Below are positions 30,779-39,053 of a stretch of DNA of 64,000 nt, one piece after another; position 1 is the first letter of the stretch; the number at the start of each line of letters is the position of its first letter. The stretch is from Saccharothrix sp. HUAS TT1. GTDB taxonomy: Bacteria; Actinomycetota; Actinomycetes; Mycobacteriales; Pseudonocardiaceae. The notes under the pieces are model-generated. The model saw nothing but the letters and a program-made list of their open reading frames with translations, did no database searches and was not told the DNA's origin. The stretch covers positions 1,240,001 to 1,304,000 of the forward strand of contig NZ_CP160453.1 in the NCBI RefSeq assembly GCF_040744945.1. The letters run 5' to 3'. Made by a program: the position numbers and the translations under genes.

Positions 30779-31705
30779 CTACTGGCCGAGCGCGGTGGCG
30801 AACAGCGGGACGGCGTGGTCCAGCGCGTAGGCCATGCCGAGCGACGAGCCGCTGGAGAAGGCGTTGACCAGGGCCTGGTCGTCCAGGACCAGCGCCTTCT
30901 CCGGCACCAGCGGGTTGGCCCGCAGCGCGGCCGCGTCGCCGCCGATCGGGAACAGCACGGTCAGGTCGGCGGCCAGCAGGTCCAGCCGCTCGGCGGAGAT
31001 GTCGACGTAGAACGTGCCCGACGCCAGGTCCTCGACGTCCTCGCGCGGGGTGAAGCCGATGGCCTTCATGAAGTCGGTGCGGGCGTCACCGGAGACGTAC
31101 GCGCCGAACTTGCCGTCGAAGTACGCGCCGACCACGGTGGTCTTGCCGTCGAACTTCTTGTTGGCGGCGAACTTCGCGTCCAGGTCGGCGATGATCTTCT
31201 CGCCCTCGGGCGCCTTGCCCAGGGCCTTGGCGACCAGCTCGACCTGCTGCCGCCACGACGTGCCGTAGGGGATGACGTCCTTCGGCGCGCCGATCGTGGG
31301 CGCGATCTTGGACAGCGTCTCGTGCTTCTGCTCGTCGTTGTCCGACCGGGTGTTGAGGATGAGGTCGGGCTGCAGCGCGGCGACGGCCTCGTAGTCGATC
31401 TCGGTGGTGCCGAGCAGCTGCGGCGCCTGCTGGTAGCGGTCCTCCGCCCACGGCCCGACGCCCTTGCCGCCGAACGCCAGCCAGTCGCTCGCGCCGACCG
31501 GCTGCACCCCGAGCGCCAGCGCGGTCTCCGCGTCCGACCAGCCCAGCGCCACCACCCGGGTCGGCGGCTCGTCGATCGTCACCGGACCGAACCGGGTGTC
31601 GACCGTGACCCCCGCCGAGCCCCGCTCGGCCTCCTCGCCACCACCACCGCCACCGCAAGCTGCCAACAGCAGAGCGGACAGGACGACCACCAGACCACGG
31701 TTCAT
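30779..31705 (-). CDS. iron-siderophore ABC transporter substrate-binding lipoprotein
   Basis: A 308-residue FecB/FepB-type binding protein. Signal peptide with lipobox LLAAC (Cys17) followed by a Gly-rich spacer. The helical-backbone fold is shown by TRVVALGWSDAETALALGVQPVGA near 50 and YEAVAALQPDLIL near 105. No permease or ATPase is adjacent, so it must use components encoded elsewhere. A near-perfect DmdR/IdeR box abuts the start codon, so expression is expected to rise in iron starvation. The TAGGCT -10 inside that box lies six bases ahead of ATG, giving a leaderless mRNA. Confidence 0.9.
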   Translation of the reverse strand: MNRGLVVVLSALLLAACGGGGGGEEAERGSAGVTVDTRFGPVTIDEPPTRVVALGWSDAETALALGVQPVGASDWLAFGGKGVGPWAEDRYQQAPQLLGTTEIDYEAVAALQPDLILNTRSDNDEQKHETLSKIAPTIGAPKDVIPYGTSWRQQVELVAKALGKAPEGEKIIADLDAKFAANKKFDGKTTVVGAYFDGKFGAYVSGDARTDFMKAIGFTPREDVEDLASGTFYVDISAERLDLLAADLTVLFPIGGDAAALRANPLVPEKALVLDDQALVNAFSSGSSLGMAYALDHAVPLFATALGQ

Positions 31706-31723
31706 TAGGGAAGCCTAACCGAA
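31705..31723. promoter_or_regulatory. IdeR/DmdR iron box over the promoter of the siderophore-binding gene
   Basis: The minus strand reads TTCGGTTAGGCTTCCCTAA, 16 of 19 matches to the actinobacterial iron-regulator consensus TTAGGTTAGGCTAACCTAA. It covers the -10 element and touches the start codon, so bound repressor would block transcription directly. Confidence 0.8.
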
Positions 31724-31795
31724 CACATCGGCAGTCGATGCAACCGGCCCGCGATCGTGAACGGACCCGTTTTGGGCGACGCGCACACCCTCCGG

Positions 31796-31801
31796 TAGGC
31801 T
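31796..31801 (+). promoter_or_regulatory. -10 element of tRNA-Ser(GGA)
   Basis: TAGGCT, with TTGGGC (31772-31777) 18 bases upstream; the predicted start is at the tRNA 5' end. Confidence 0.5.
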
Positions 31802-31808
31802 CTCCGGC

Positions 31809-31893
31809 GGAGGATTCGCATAGTGGCCTAGTGCGCACGACTGGAAATCGTGTTGGGTTAACCCCCTCACGGGTTCAAATCCCGTATCCTCCG
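31809..31893 (+). tRNA. tRNA-Ser (anticodon GGA)
   Basis: An 85-nt class II tRNA. Acceptor arms GGAGGAT and ATCCTCC pair fully, the anticodon loop is CTGGAAA (anticodon GGA, reads UCC/UCU), a long variable arm precedes the T-loop GGGTTCAAATCCC. CCA is not encoded. Confidence 0.95.
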
Positions 31894-31899
31894 CAGACC

Positions 31900-31933
31900 A
31901 GGGCCCCGGTCACCACCAGGTGACCGGGGCCCT
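31900..31933 (+). terminator. terminator after tRNA-Ser(GGA)
   Basis: Perfect 15-bp GC stem with a 4-nt loop, starting seven bases after the tRNA. Confidence 0.75.
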
Positions 31934-32010
31934 GTCACGTCCGGTGCAACGTTCCGGGGCTCCGGCAGCGTTCTAGACAGTGATCGACCGATTACTGGGA
32001 GGACGCGCAC

Positions 32011-32604
32011 ATGAAGATGGTCAACACGGCCGTCACGGCGGCACTGGCCGCTTCCGGGCTGTTCGCGGGCGGCGCGGTGGCACTGGCCCAAGGTCCGGGT
32101 CCGGGTCCGGCTCCGACCGAGGTCGGGGTGAGCGGCGCGCCGTCGTACCGAGCCACGACCTGGGCCGCGGTCAACGTCCGCATCTGCCCGTCGACCGCGT
32201 GCCTGCCCGCGGCCGGTGGCCCGATCCCCGCCGGCGCCACCACCGGCGTCCACTGCTGGGCGCATGGCGAGTCGGTCACCGATTTCGGCTACACCAACGA
32301 CGTCTGGTTGAACGTCGGCAGGCAGGACGGCGGCAGCCAGTGGTCCAGCGCCATCTACTTCGTCGGTGACGAGTACGGCAACCTGCCTCAGGACGCGGAG
32401 TGCGCCGACGTCCCGCAGCCGCCCACCACCACCCGGCCCGCGCCGACCACCACCGCTCGACCGGAGCCCACCGTCACCGCCACGCCGCGCCCGACCGCCA
32501 CCACCTCACCGCAGCCGACGTTCACCACGCCGCAGCCCACGGCCACCACGTCGCCGCAACCCACCGTCACCATGACCGCCACGCCCGAACCCACCCGGGG
32601 CTGA
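32011..32604 (+). CDS. secreted SH3-like protein with Pro/Thr-rich tail
   Basis: A 197-residue exported protein. Signal peptide (about 1-27), then a domain from about 48-132 with four Cys (VRICPSTACL, HCWAHGE, AECAD) resembling bacterial SH3-like domains, and a low-complexity tail from about 135 made of irregular PTTT/TATPRP/TSPQPT repeats that is probably glycosylated and may thread the cell wall. No sortase motif or membrane anchor is visible. Start ATG at 32011 with GGGAGG upstream. Function unknown. Confidence 0.7.
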   Translation: MKMVNTAVTAALAASGLFAGGAVALAQGPGPGPAPTEVGVSGAPSYRATTWAAVNVRICPSTACLPAAGGPIPAGATTGVHCWAHGESVTDFGYTNDVWLNVGRQDGGSQWSSAIYFVGDEYGNLPQDAECADVPQPPTTTRPAPTTTARPEPTVTATPRPTATTSPQPTFTTPQPTATTSPQPTVTMTATPEPTRG

Positions 32605-32613
32605 CGGGAAAGA

Positions 32614-32640
32614 CCCCCTCGGACCACGTGTCCGAGGGGG
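32614..32640. terminator. bidirectional terminator hairpin
   Basis: Perfect 11-bp stem with a 5-nt loop, between two convergent genes. Confidence 0.7.
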
Positions 32641-32658
32641 CCTCCGCACCGTTGCGAA

Positions 32659-35109
32659 CTACGACCTCGGCAGGTGCGCCGCGATGTCCTCCAGCAGGAA
32701 CAGCAGCTGGTCGACGTGCGCGTTGCCGGTGCTCGGCCGCAGCTTCACGACCTGCGGGTCGTGGTCGCTGGCCTGGTCGGCGAACTCGGCGTTGATGTGC
32801 ACCACGTCGTAGCGGTACCGGGTGATGTTCGAGCTGATCAGGATGTGGTCGAGGGTCTGCGAGTTGCCCTCGAACACGTAGCTGTACCGCTCGTTCGCGG
32901 GCAGCGTGTCCATCAGCGCCACCACGTCGCCCGAACCGGTCAGGGTCCGGACCGCCGGGGAGAACTGGTAGTCGTTGATGTCACCCGCGAGGACCACGTT
33001 GGCGCCCCGGTCGACCGCCTTGACCTGGTCCACGAACCCGCGCAGCAGGGCGGCCTGCTGCGCCCGCTGCGCCTCGGAGCTGCGCACCGGCTCCTGGTAG
33101 CGGCCGTGCATGGCCTGGTCGCCGCCCTTGGAGTTGAAGTGGTTCGCGACCACGAACACCGTGCGGCCGCGGAACTTGAACTCGCCGGCCAGCGGCTTGC
33201 GGCTGCTCTCCCAGGCCGGGTCGGCGGGCGCGATGCGGCCCGGCGAGACCGACAGCGCGGCCCGGCCGTGCTGCCTCACGACCGACACCGCGGTGGTGGC
33301 GTCGCCGCCCGCGCGGTCCACGAAGGACACCCGGGCCGGGTTGAACAGGAACGCCACCCGGATGTTGCCGCCCGGCTGGCCGCCGTCGGCCTTGTCCACC
33401 GGGTTGATCTGCCGCCACCGGTAGCGCGGACCGCCCGCGGCCGCGATGGCGTCGGTGAACCTGGTGAACGTCGCGTCCGCCGCCACCGTGCCGTCGTCGG
33501 TCGCGCCGTTGTCGTCCTGGATCTCCTCCAGCACCACGACGTCCGGGCTCTTGAGGTTGGTCACCACGGCCGCGGCGAGGCGGTCGAACTTGGCCTGGTC
33601 GTTGGTGGCGGCCAGGTTCTCCACGTTGTAGGTCGCCACGGACAGCTCGTGCTCGCGCTGCGCGTTCGTGACCTCCGGCGTGATGCCGCCGGGCACGTGC
33701 TCGCCCGCGGTCTTCGCGGCCAGCGTGTAGCCGCCGAAGTTGGTGTACTCGACGTTGCCGACCGTCGCGCCGCGCCACACGTCGCCGACGTTGCTGACCG
33801 GCGGCGTCGCCGAGCCCGGCTTGACCTTGATCCGGCCGCTGTTCGGCTGGTCGTAGCCGAGGTAGATCGTGCCGCCGCGGCTGGTCGGGTTCTGGGTCGG
33901 GTTCGTGGTGATCCACGTCTCGCCGAAGCTGTTCGTGGGCCCGACCACGCGGGCGTCGTCCACCTGGACGTACATGCCCTCGCGGGACTCGTAGTAGTCC
34001 TGGCCGTAGGTCGCCGGGTCCAGCGGCAGGGCTTCGATGCTGCCGCCGCCCGCGGTGGGCAGGTAGCCGGCGGGCGGGGTCAGCACCTCGGGCGTCGGCA
34101 GGGCGTTGCCCTTGGACTTCACGGTGACCGTCGCGCCGGTGATCTCGGTGAGCGTCTGGTTGGAGTTGCTCGCCGCGTCACCGCCCGGCCGGTACTCGGC
34201 GACGGTGCCGGAGACCAGCACCTCGTCGCCCGGCTCGGTGGTCGGGCTCAGGCCCGCGGTGTAGACGAACACGCCCTCGCTGGTGCGCGGGTCGGAGTCC
34301 GGCGCGGTGTCCTGGATCCAGAAGCCGCGGTCGCCGGTGTCGCGGGTCGCGGTGACGACGCCGGGCACTCCGCTGACCTTCTGGCCGAGCAGCGGCGAGA
34401 TCCGGGTGGTGCCCTGGATGTCGCGGATGCGCTTGTCGCCGGGCTCGGGTTCCGGGTCGGGATCGGGGTCGCCGGCGCCCTGGCCCTTGGAGTTGACCGG
34501 GGTCGGCGCGCCGGTGGCGAAGTCGGCCGAGTTGTCGTCGGTGTCGACCAGCGCGGTGCGGGCGGCGGAGGTGGTGTTGCCCAGGTTGGCGGTCGGGGCG
34601 CCCTCCCGGACGACGGTGGCCGCGCCGTAGCCGACCAGGTCGCGCACGCGCGCGTCGGCCGCGCAGTCGGCGGCGGTCTTGCAGGTCAGCGCCGTGGCCC
34701 CGGCGACCAGCGCGACCGTGGCGCCGGAACCGCTCATGGCGGTCGTGCCGGTGACGTCCGGCGCGGGCAGCTCCACCGTGCCGCCGGAGCCCTTGGCCTG
34801 CGCGACCAGGAACCGACCGCCGGCCGGGATCGAGCCGGTCAGCGGCGTCACCTGCCACTGGCTGGCCGCGCTCGCGCTCGCCGGCAGGTACTGCACGCTC
34901 CAGCCGTCGACGGAGAGCGGCGCGGCGCCCGCGTTGGCCAGCTCGACGAAGTCCTGCGTCAACGTCGCGCCGGAGTTGCCGCCGCCGCCGTAGACCTCGG
35001 CGATCAGGGCGTCCTGGCTCGGGACCGCGTGGATCGGCGACGCGAGGGCGAACGTCGCGGCCGAGGCGGCGGTGACCGCCAGTCCGACGCGGAGCGGGGT
35101 AGGTCTCAA
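32659..35109 (-). CDS. secreted nuclease: lamin-tail domain plus endonuclease/exonuclease/phosphatase domain (ExeM/NucH-like)
   Basis: An 816-residue extracellular DNase-type protein. Signal peptide, then a lamin-tail (LTD) domain (about 30-200; LIAEVYGGGGNSG, DFVELANAG), an OB-fold/linker region (about 230-460), and an EEP nuclease domain from about 490: VATYNVENL, PDVVVLEEIQDDNG, VANHFNSKGGD, AGDINDYQ, HILISS, SDHDPQVV are all intact catalytic motifs. The start is a TTG at 35109 with GGAGGA just ahead. Family members degrade extracellular DNA for nutrients or biofilm turnover. A perfect SOS box lies about 95 nt upstream, so DNA-damage control is possible. Confidence 0.88.
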   Translation of the reverse strand: MRPTPLRVGLAVTAASAATFALASPIHAVPSQDALIAEVYGGGGNSGATLTQDFVELANAGAAPLSVDGWSVQYLPASASAASQWQVTPLTGSIPAGGRFLVAQAKGSGGTVELPAPDVTGTTAMSGSGATVALVAGATALTCKTAADCAADARVRDLVGYGAATVVREGAPTANLGNTTSAARTALVDTDDNSADFATGAPTPVNSKGQGAGDPDPDPEPEPGDKRIRDIQGTTRISPLLGQKVSGVPGVVTATRDTGDRGFWIQDTAPDSDPRTSEGVFVYTAGLSPTTEPGDEVLVSGTVAEYRPGGDAASNSNQTLTEITGATVTVKSKGNALPTPEVLTPPAGYLPTAGGGSIEALPLDPATYGQDYYESREGMYVQVDDARVVGPTNSFGETWITTNPTQNPTSRGGTIYLGYDQPNSGRIKVKPGSATPPVSNVGDVWRGATVGNVEYTNFGGYTLAAKTAGEHVPGGITPEVTNAQREHELSVATYNVENLAATNDQAKFDRLAAAVVTNLKSPDVVVLEEIQDDNGATDDGTVAADATFTRFTDAIAAAGGPRYRWRQINPVDKADGGQPGGNIRVAFLFNPARVSFVDRAGGDATTAVSVVRQHGRAALSVSPGRIAPADPAWESSRKPLAGEFKFRGRTVFVVANHFNSKGGDQAMHGRYQEPVRSSEAQRAQQAALLRGFVDQVKAVDRGANVVLAGDINDYQFSPAVRTLTGSGDVVALMDTLPANERYSYVFEGNSQTLDHILISSNITRYRYDVVHINAEFADQASDHDPQVVKLRPSTGNAHVDQLLFLLEDIAAHLPRS

Positions 35110-35201
35110 CGGGTCCTCCGGTAATTGGCGGGTGCGCGCATCCTCCCCGGATCGAGTGAACGACGGAAGACGCCATCACTAACGGTTGACCTTCACTGCT
35201 C

Positions 35202-35217
35202 TCGAACGTGTGTTCGA
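35202..35217. promoter_or_regulatory. LexA (SOS) box
   Basis: TCGAAC-GTGT-GTTCGA is a perfect match to the actinobacterial LexA operator TCGAAC-N4-GTTCGA. It lies upstream of the nuclease (minus) and of a TAGGGT -10 on the plus strand, so its target gene is ambiguous. Confidence 0.75.
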
Positions 35218-35232
35218 ACGTAGGGTAGGGTC

Positions 35233-35310
35233 ATGCCCGCACCCCGCCGGTGGCCCTCCCAGCGCCGGTGCGGTGCGACGCGCACGACAGGGGCGCCGAC
35301 CCGGACCTGA
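35233..35310 (+). CDS. candidate 25-codon ORF or start of an SOS-controlled transcript
   Basis: ATG at 35233 is exactly six bases after a TAGGGT -10 (35221-35226), the spacing of leaderless genes elsewhere in this window, and the SOS box lies just upstream. The reading frame is short, Arg-rich (MPAPRRWPSQRRCGATRTTG...) and ends at 35310. It may be a real small protein, an SOS-regulated RNA, or a decayed gene. The rest of 35311-35496 holds no convincing gene. Confidence 0.25.
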   Translation: MPAPRRWPSQRRCGATRTTGAPTRT

Positions 35311-35496
35311 CGAGGCCCGGCTCGGCGCCCGTGCGCGCCACCGTCAACGCAACGCCCGGCTGCCGGCCCGCGACGGGTGGTCGCAGTCATCCGCGGCCTG
35401 TGCCCGCAGCGGGTGCCGCTGCGCAGCGAGACGTCCGGGACGAAATCCGCGGCGGGAAGGCCTACTCTCGGGACGACAATGGAGACTGGATGCGAA

Positions 35497-35530
35497 AGAG
35501 CCCCGCTCACCTGATGGTGAGCGGGGCTCT
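35497..35530 (-). terminator. terminator of tRNA-Ser(CGA)
   Basis: Perfect 15-bp stem, 4-nt loop, followed on the minus strand by TTT, starting a few bases after the tRNA 3' end. Confidence 0.75.
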
Positions 35531-35536
35531 GAGCAG

Positions 35537-35621
35537 CGGTGGCGGTGGGATTTGAACCCACGGAGGCTTTCACCTCACACGCTTTCGAGGCGTGCTCCTT
35601 CGGCCGCTCGGACACGCCACC
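35537..35621 (-). tRNA. tRNA-Ser (anticodon CGA)
   Basis: 85-nt class II tRNA: acceptor GGTGGCG pairs with CGCCACC, anticodon loop CTCGAAA (anticodon CGA, reads UCG), long variable arm and T-loop GGGTTCAAATCCC. CCA is not encoded. Confidence 0.95.
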
Positions 35622-35665
35622 GCCGAGAACAATACAAGACCGCCGGCCGGGCACCTAACCGGGGG

Positions 35666-36127
35666 TCAGAGATCGGCGAAGAACGACTCCAGGAGGGCGG
35701 CGCACCGCTGCTCCAGGACGCCGCCGACCACTTCCGGGCGGTGGTTGAGGCGGCGGTCGCGGACCACGTCCCAGAGGGAGCCCGCGGCGCCGGTGCGGGG
35801 TTCCCAGCAGCCGAAGACGACGCGGTCGACCCTGGCCAGGACCAGGGCGCCGGCGCACATCGTGCACGGCTCCACGGTCACCGCCAGGGTGCAGCCGGTC
35901 AGGCGCCAGCCGTCGCTGTGGACGGCGGCGGCGGCGCGCAGGGCCAGGACCTCGGCGTGGGCGGTCGGGTCGCCGAGGGCTTCGCGGGCGTTGCACGCCC
36001 TCGACAGCTCCTCGCCGCCCGGCCCGTAGACGACGGCGCCGATCGGGACGTCACCGGTCGCGGGAGCCTCGGCGGCGACCGCCAGGGCGGCCTCGACCAT
36101 GGCCTCGTCGGACGCCCGGCTGATCAC
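35666..36127 (-). CDS. tadA: tRNA-specific adenosine deaminase
   Basis: Converts A34 to inosine in tRNA-Arg(ACG), whose gene is also in this window at 63458. The 153-residue protein has the zinc/catalytic motifs HAEVLAL (about 57) and PCTMCAGAL (about 88). GTG at 36127 is used; a later ATG at 36099 would cut the first helix. It begins 4 nt after the stop of its partner gene, so the two are an operon. Confidence 0.94.
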   Translation of the reverse strand: MISRASDEAMVEAALAVAAEAPATGDVPIGAVVYGPGGEELSRACNAREALGDPTAHAEVLALRAAAAVHSDGWRLTGCTLAVTVEPCTMCAGALVLARVDRVVFGCWEPRTGAAGSLWDVVRDRRLNHRPEVVGGVLEQRCAALLESFFADL

Positions 36128-36131
36128 GCCA

Positions 36132-36620
36132 TCACACCTGGAGGCTGTCCAGCAGCTTGGTGAACTCGTCGCCGAAGCCGCAGCGCTGGGCGATCATCTG
36201 CAGCTGCTCGTCCGGGTACAGGTCGACCTCGTCCACGATCACCTGCAGCTCGTGCTGCGGCATGCCGAGGTCGGCCAGCACGGCCAGGTCGCCCTCCGGC
36301 CACAGCTCGTCGTCCTCCTCGTCCGGCGGGTCGACCCGGAGCAGGTCGAGCACGTCGGCGGCGATGTCGTAGTCGAGCGCGGCGGCGGCGTCGGACAGCA
36401 GCAGCGACACACCGCCGGGCACCGGGCGCAGGACGATGAAGAACTCGTCGTCCACCGCCAGCAACCCGAAGGCGGCACCCGTCGAGCGCAGTTGGCGCAG
36501 TTCCGTGATCGCGGCGTCGAGCTCCGACAGCGCCGAGCTGTCCATCCTGCTGCACCGCCAGCGGCCGTCCTCACGAACCACCGCGACAGCGAAGCCGTTG
36601 ACCGGCTCCTGGTGTGCCAT
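36132..36620 (-). CDS. tRNA adenosine deaminase-associated protein
   Basis: A 162-residue acidic protein found directly upstream of tadA throughout actinobacteria, hence its family name; biochemical role unknown. The N-terminus (VNGFAVAVVREDGRW) and the acidic central stretch (DPPDEEDDELWPEGD) are characteristic. Start ATG at 36620 is favoured because a TACGGT -10 (36627-36632, minus strand) lies exactly six bases ahead, giving a leaderless transcript that drives tadA too. Confidence 0.85.
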   Translation of the reverse strand: MAHQEPVNGFAVAVVREDGRWRCSRMDSSALSELDAAITELRQLRSTGAAFGLLAVDDEFFIVLRPVPGGVSLLLSDAAAALDYDIAADVLDLLRVDPPDEEDDELWPEGDLAVLADLGMPQHELQVIVDEVDLYPDEQLQMIAQRCGFGDEFTKLLDSLQV

Positions 36621-36709
36621 GTGCACACCGTAGGGCCACACCGGCGCACCCGGTAGCACGGGGGCCTCGGCCACGGGCATGCGGGGCCGCGCGATGCCAC
36701 TATCGGAGG

Positions 36710-37945
36710 ATGAGCACAACTCTGCCGAACGCCTCGACGACCGCGCCCGAGCCCCGGTTCACCGGTCTGGTGGAGGCGGCCCGAGCCCTCCAGCCCAGGA
36801 CGGTGGCGTTGCGACGGCAGGTGCACCGGCACCCGGAGCAGGGCTTGGACCTGCCCGCGACCCAGGCCGCGATCCAGCACGCGCTGTCCGGCCTGCCGGT
36901 CGAGGTGACCACCGGCGGGTCCAGCAGCTCGGTCACCGCCGTGCTGCGCGGCGGCAAGCCGGGACCGACGGTCCTGCTGCGCGGCGACATGGACGCGCTG
37001 CCGCTGCAGGAGGAGACCGGCCTGGCCTACGCCTCCGAGGTCGACGGCGCCATGCACGCCTGCGGCCACGACACGCACGTCGCGATGCTCGCCTCCGCCG
37101 CACGGCTGCTCTCCTCGCGCCGGGAGGCGCTGGCCGGGCAGGTCGTGTTCATGTTCCAACCCGGCGAGGAGGGCCAGCACGGCGCGCGGCACATGCTGGA
37201 CGAGGGCGTGCTCGACGCCGCGGGCACGCCGGTGGAGAAGGCGTTCGCCCTGCACATCACCTCCACGCTGCAGTCCGGGGTCGTCGTCTGCCGCCCCGGG
37301 CCGACGATGGCCTCGGCGGACACCTTCCACATCACGGTCAAGGGCCGCGGCGGGCACGGCGGCATGCCGCACGACGCGATCGACCCGGTGCCGCCCGCCG
37401 CCGCCATGGTCGGCGCGCTGCAGACGATGGTCGCCAGGCGGGTCAGCGTGCACCAACCGGCCGTGGTCACCGTCGGCCGGATCGCCGCGGGCACGACGAC
37501 CAACATCATCCCGGAGACCGCCGTGGTCGAGGGCACGATCCGGGCGCTGTCCGAGGACACCAGGGCCCTGGTGCACCGCGAACTGCGGCAGGTCGTCACG
37601 CACGTGGCCGCCGCGCACGGCTGCACGGCCGAGGTCGACCTCGTGCCCGGCTACCCGGTCACGGTGAACGACGACGAGGTCGGCCCGCACGTCGTCGACC
37701 TCACCGCGGCGGCCCTGGGCCCGCGCTGGGCGGCGCACATGGAGGACCCGCTGATGGGCGCGGAGGACTTCTCCTACGTGCTGCAACGGGTGCCGGGCGC
37801 GATGGCCTTCCTGGGCGCCTGCCCGCGCGGGGTGGAGCTGGACCGGGCCGAGCCGAACCACTCGAACCGGGTGCTCTTCGACGAGGCCGCCATGGAGCAC
37901 GGGGTCGTCGTCCACGCGGCGTTCGCGCTGGACGCCCTGCGGTGA
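36710..37945 (+). CDS. M20-family amidohydrolase
   Basis: A 411-residue zinc/manganese peptidase-like amidohydrolase of the IAA-amino acid/hippurate hydrolase group. LRGDMDALPLQEETG near 93, MHACGHDTHVAML near 120 and FQPGEEGQHGARHML near 150 are the metal and catalytic motifs, and the lid domain has GRGGHGGMPH. It probably hydrolyses N-acyl amino acids; substrate unknown. ATG at 36710 follows a CACTAT -10-like hexamer by six bases. Divergent from the tadA operon. Confidence 0.9.
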   Translation: MSTTLPNASTTAPEPRFTGLVEAARALQPRTVALRRQVHRHPEQGLDLPATQAAIQHALSGLPVEVTTGGSSSSVTAVLRGGKPGPTVLLRGDMDALPLQEETGLAYASEVDGAMHACGHDTHVAMLASAARLLSSRREALAGQVVFMFQPGEEGQHGARHMLDEGVLDAAGTPVEKAFALHITSTLQSGVVVCRPGPTMASADTFHITVKGRGGHGGMPHDAIDPVPPAAAMVGALQTMVARRVSVHQPAVVTVGRIAAGTTTNIIPETAVVEGTIRALSEDTRALVHRELRQVVTHVAAAHGCTAEVDLVPGYPVTVNDDEVGPHVVDLTAAALGPRWAAHMEDPLMGAEDFSYVLQRVPGAMAFLGACPRGVELDRAEPNHSNRVLFDEAAMEHGVVVHAAFALDALR

Positions 37946-38040
37946 CCCGCGGTCGGCCGGGGAGGGTCGGGGCTGTGGTGGTGTTCACGGCTCCGACCTT
38001 GCCCCGGCGGACGGGGTGGGGCGAGGGGCGGTTGCCGAAC

Positions 38041-38068
38041 TGTGGACAACTCCCGTCCTTGTGGACAG
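38041..38068 (+). promoter_or_regulatory. two DnaA-box-like sites upstream of tyrA
   Basis: TGTGGACAA (38041-38049; reverse complement TTGTCCACA, the actinobacterial DnaA box) and TGTGGACAG (38060-38068; one mismatch) lie in the same orientation 19 bp apart, just ahead of tyrA. May be a DnaA-responsive control site or chance. Confidence 0.45.
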
Positions 38069-38084
38069 GTCGCGCGCCGGCAGG

Positions 38085-39044
38085 ATGAGCGCCGTGCGAA
38101 GCGTCTGCGTGGTCGGGCTGGGTCTGATCGGTGGTTCGGTGTTGCGCGCGGCGGCCGCCGCGGGGCGGGTGACCTGGGGCGCGACCGCTTCGACAGCGGA
38201 CGCGGAGGCCGCCCGCGCGGACGGCTTCGACGTGGTCGACCTGCCCGCGGCCCTCGACCGCGCGCGGGAGCACGACGCGCTCGTCGTCGTGGCCGTCCCG
38301 CTGCCGGCTGTGGAAGAGGTGCTGCGCGCGCTCCCCGAAGGCGTCCGGCTCACCGACGTGGTCAGCGTGAAGGGCCCGGTCGCCGACCTGGTCCGGCGGG
38401 TCGCGCCGCACGCCAGGTACGTCGGCGGCCACCCCATGGCGGGCACCTCCGCGTCCGGCTGGCGGGTCGGCCGCGCCGACCTCTTCCACGACGCCGCCTG
38501 GGTCGTCACCGCCGAGGACGACGCCGACCAGGACGTCCTCGTCGACGTCGTCGAACTCGCGCTGGCCGCGAAGGCGCACGTCGTCCCCACCACCGCGCCG
38601 GCGCACGACGCCGCCGTCGCCCGCATCTCGCACCTGCCGCACCTGCTCGCCGCCGTGCTGGCCAGCGTCGGCGCGGACGGCGGCCCGCTGGCCCTGTCGC
38701 TGGCCGCGGGCTCGTTCGGCGACGGCACGCGGGTCGCGGGCAGCCGCCCCGAACTGGTCCGCGCCATGTGCGAGGGCAACCGCGGCGCGCTGCTCGACGC
38801 CGTGGACGACGCGCTGGGCAGGCTCGGCGCGGCCCGCGGCTCGCTCGCCTCCACCGGCGGCCTGGCCAAGACCATCGAGGCCGGGCACGCCGCCCGCGCC
38901 GAACTGGTGAACCGGCCCGTGCTCACCGACCTGACCATCGACCTCAGCGCGCCCGACGCCCGTCGGGCGCTGCGCGACCTCGGCGCACGCGGCGGCCGGG
39001 TCGTGGGGCTGAACGGCGTCACCGCGCTCGCGCTCACCCCATAG
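38085..39044 (+). CDS. tyrA: prephenate dehydrogenase
   Basis: Oxidatively decarboxylates prephenate to 4-hydroxyphenylpyruvate (or arogenate to tyrosine) for tyrosine synthesis. The 319-residue protein has the VVGLGLIGGS NAD-binding loop near residue 8, VVSVKGPV near 92, the GGHPMAGTSASGW substrate motif near 112 and the HLPHLLAA helix. ATG at 38085 chosen; a GTG three codons later is possible. No ACT domain, as in many actinobacteria. The stop codon is part of the -10 element of the next gene. Confidence 0.92.
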   Translation: MSAVRSVCVVGLGLIGGSVLRAAAAAGRVTWGATASTADAEAARADGFDVVDLPAALDRAREHDALVVVAVPLPAVEEVLRALPEGVRLTDVVSVKGPVADLVRRVAPHARYVGGHPMAGTSASGWRVGRADLFHDAAWVVTAEDDADQDVLVDVVELALAAKAHVVPTTAPAHDAAVARISHLPHLLAAVLASVGADGGPLALSLAAGSFGDGTRVAGSRPELVRAMCEGNRGALLDAVDDALGRLGAARGSLASTGGLAKTIEAGHAARAELVNRPVLTDLTIDLSAPDARRALRDLGARGGRVVGLNGVTALALTP

Positions 39045-39053
39045 AGTGCAACG

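Noticed and set aside
35186..35496. Plus-strand frames running from the SOS box to the tRNA-Ser terminator
   Set aside because: They read through the terminator and antisense tRNA and show no conserved motif; only the 25-codon ORF next to the -10 was kept, at low confidence.
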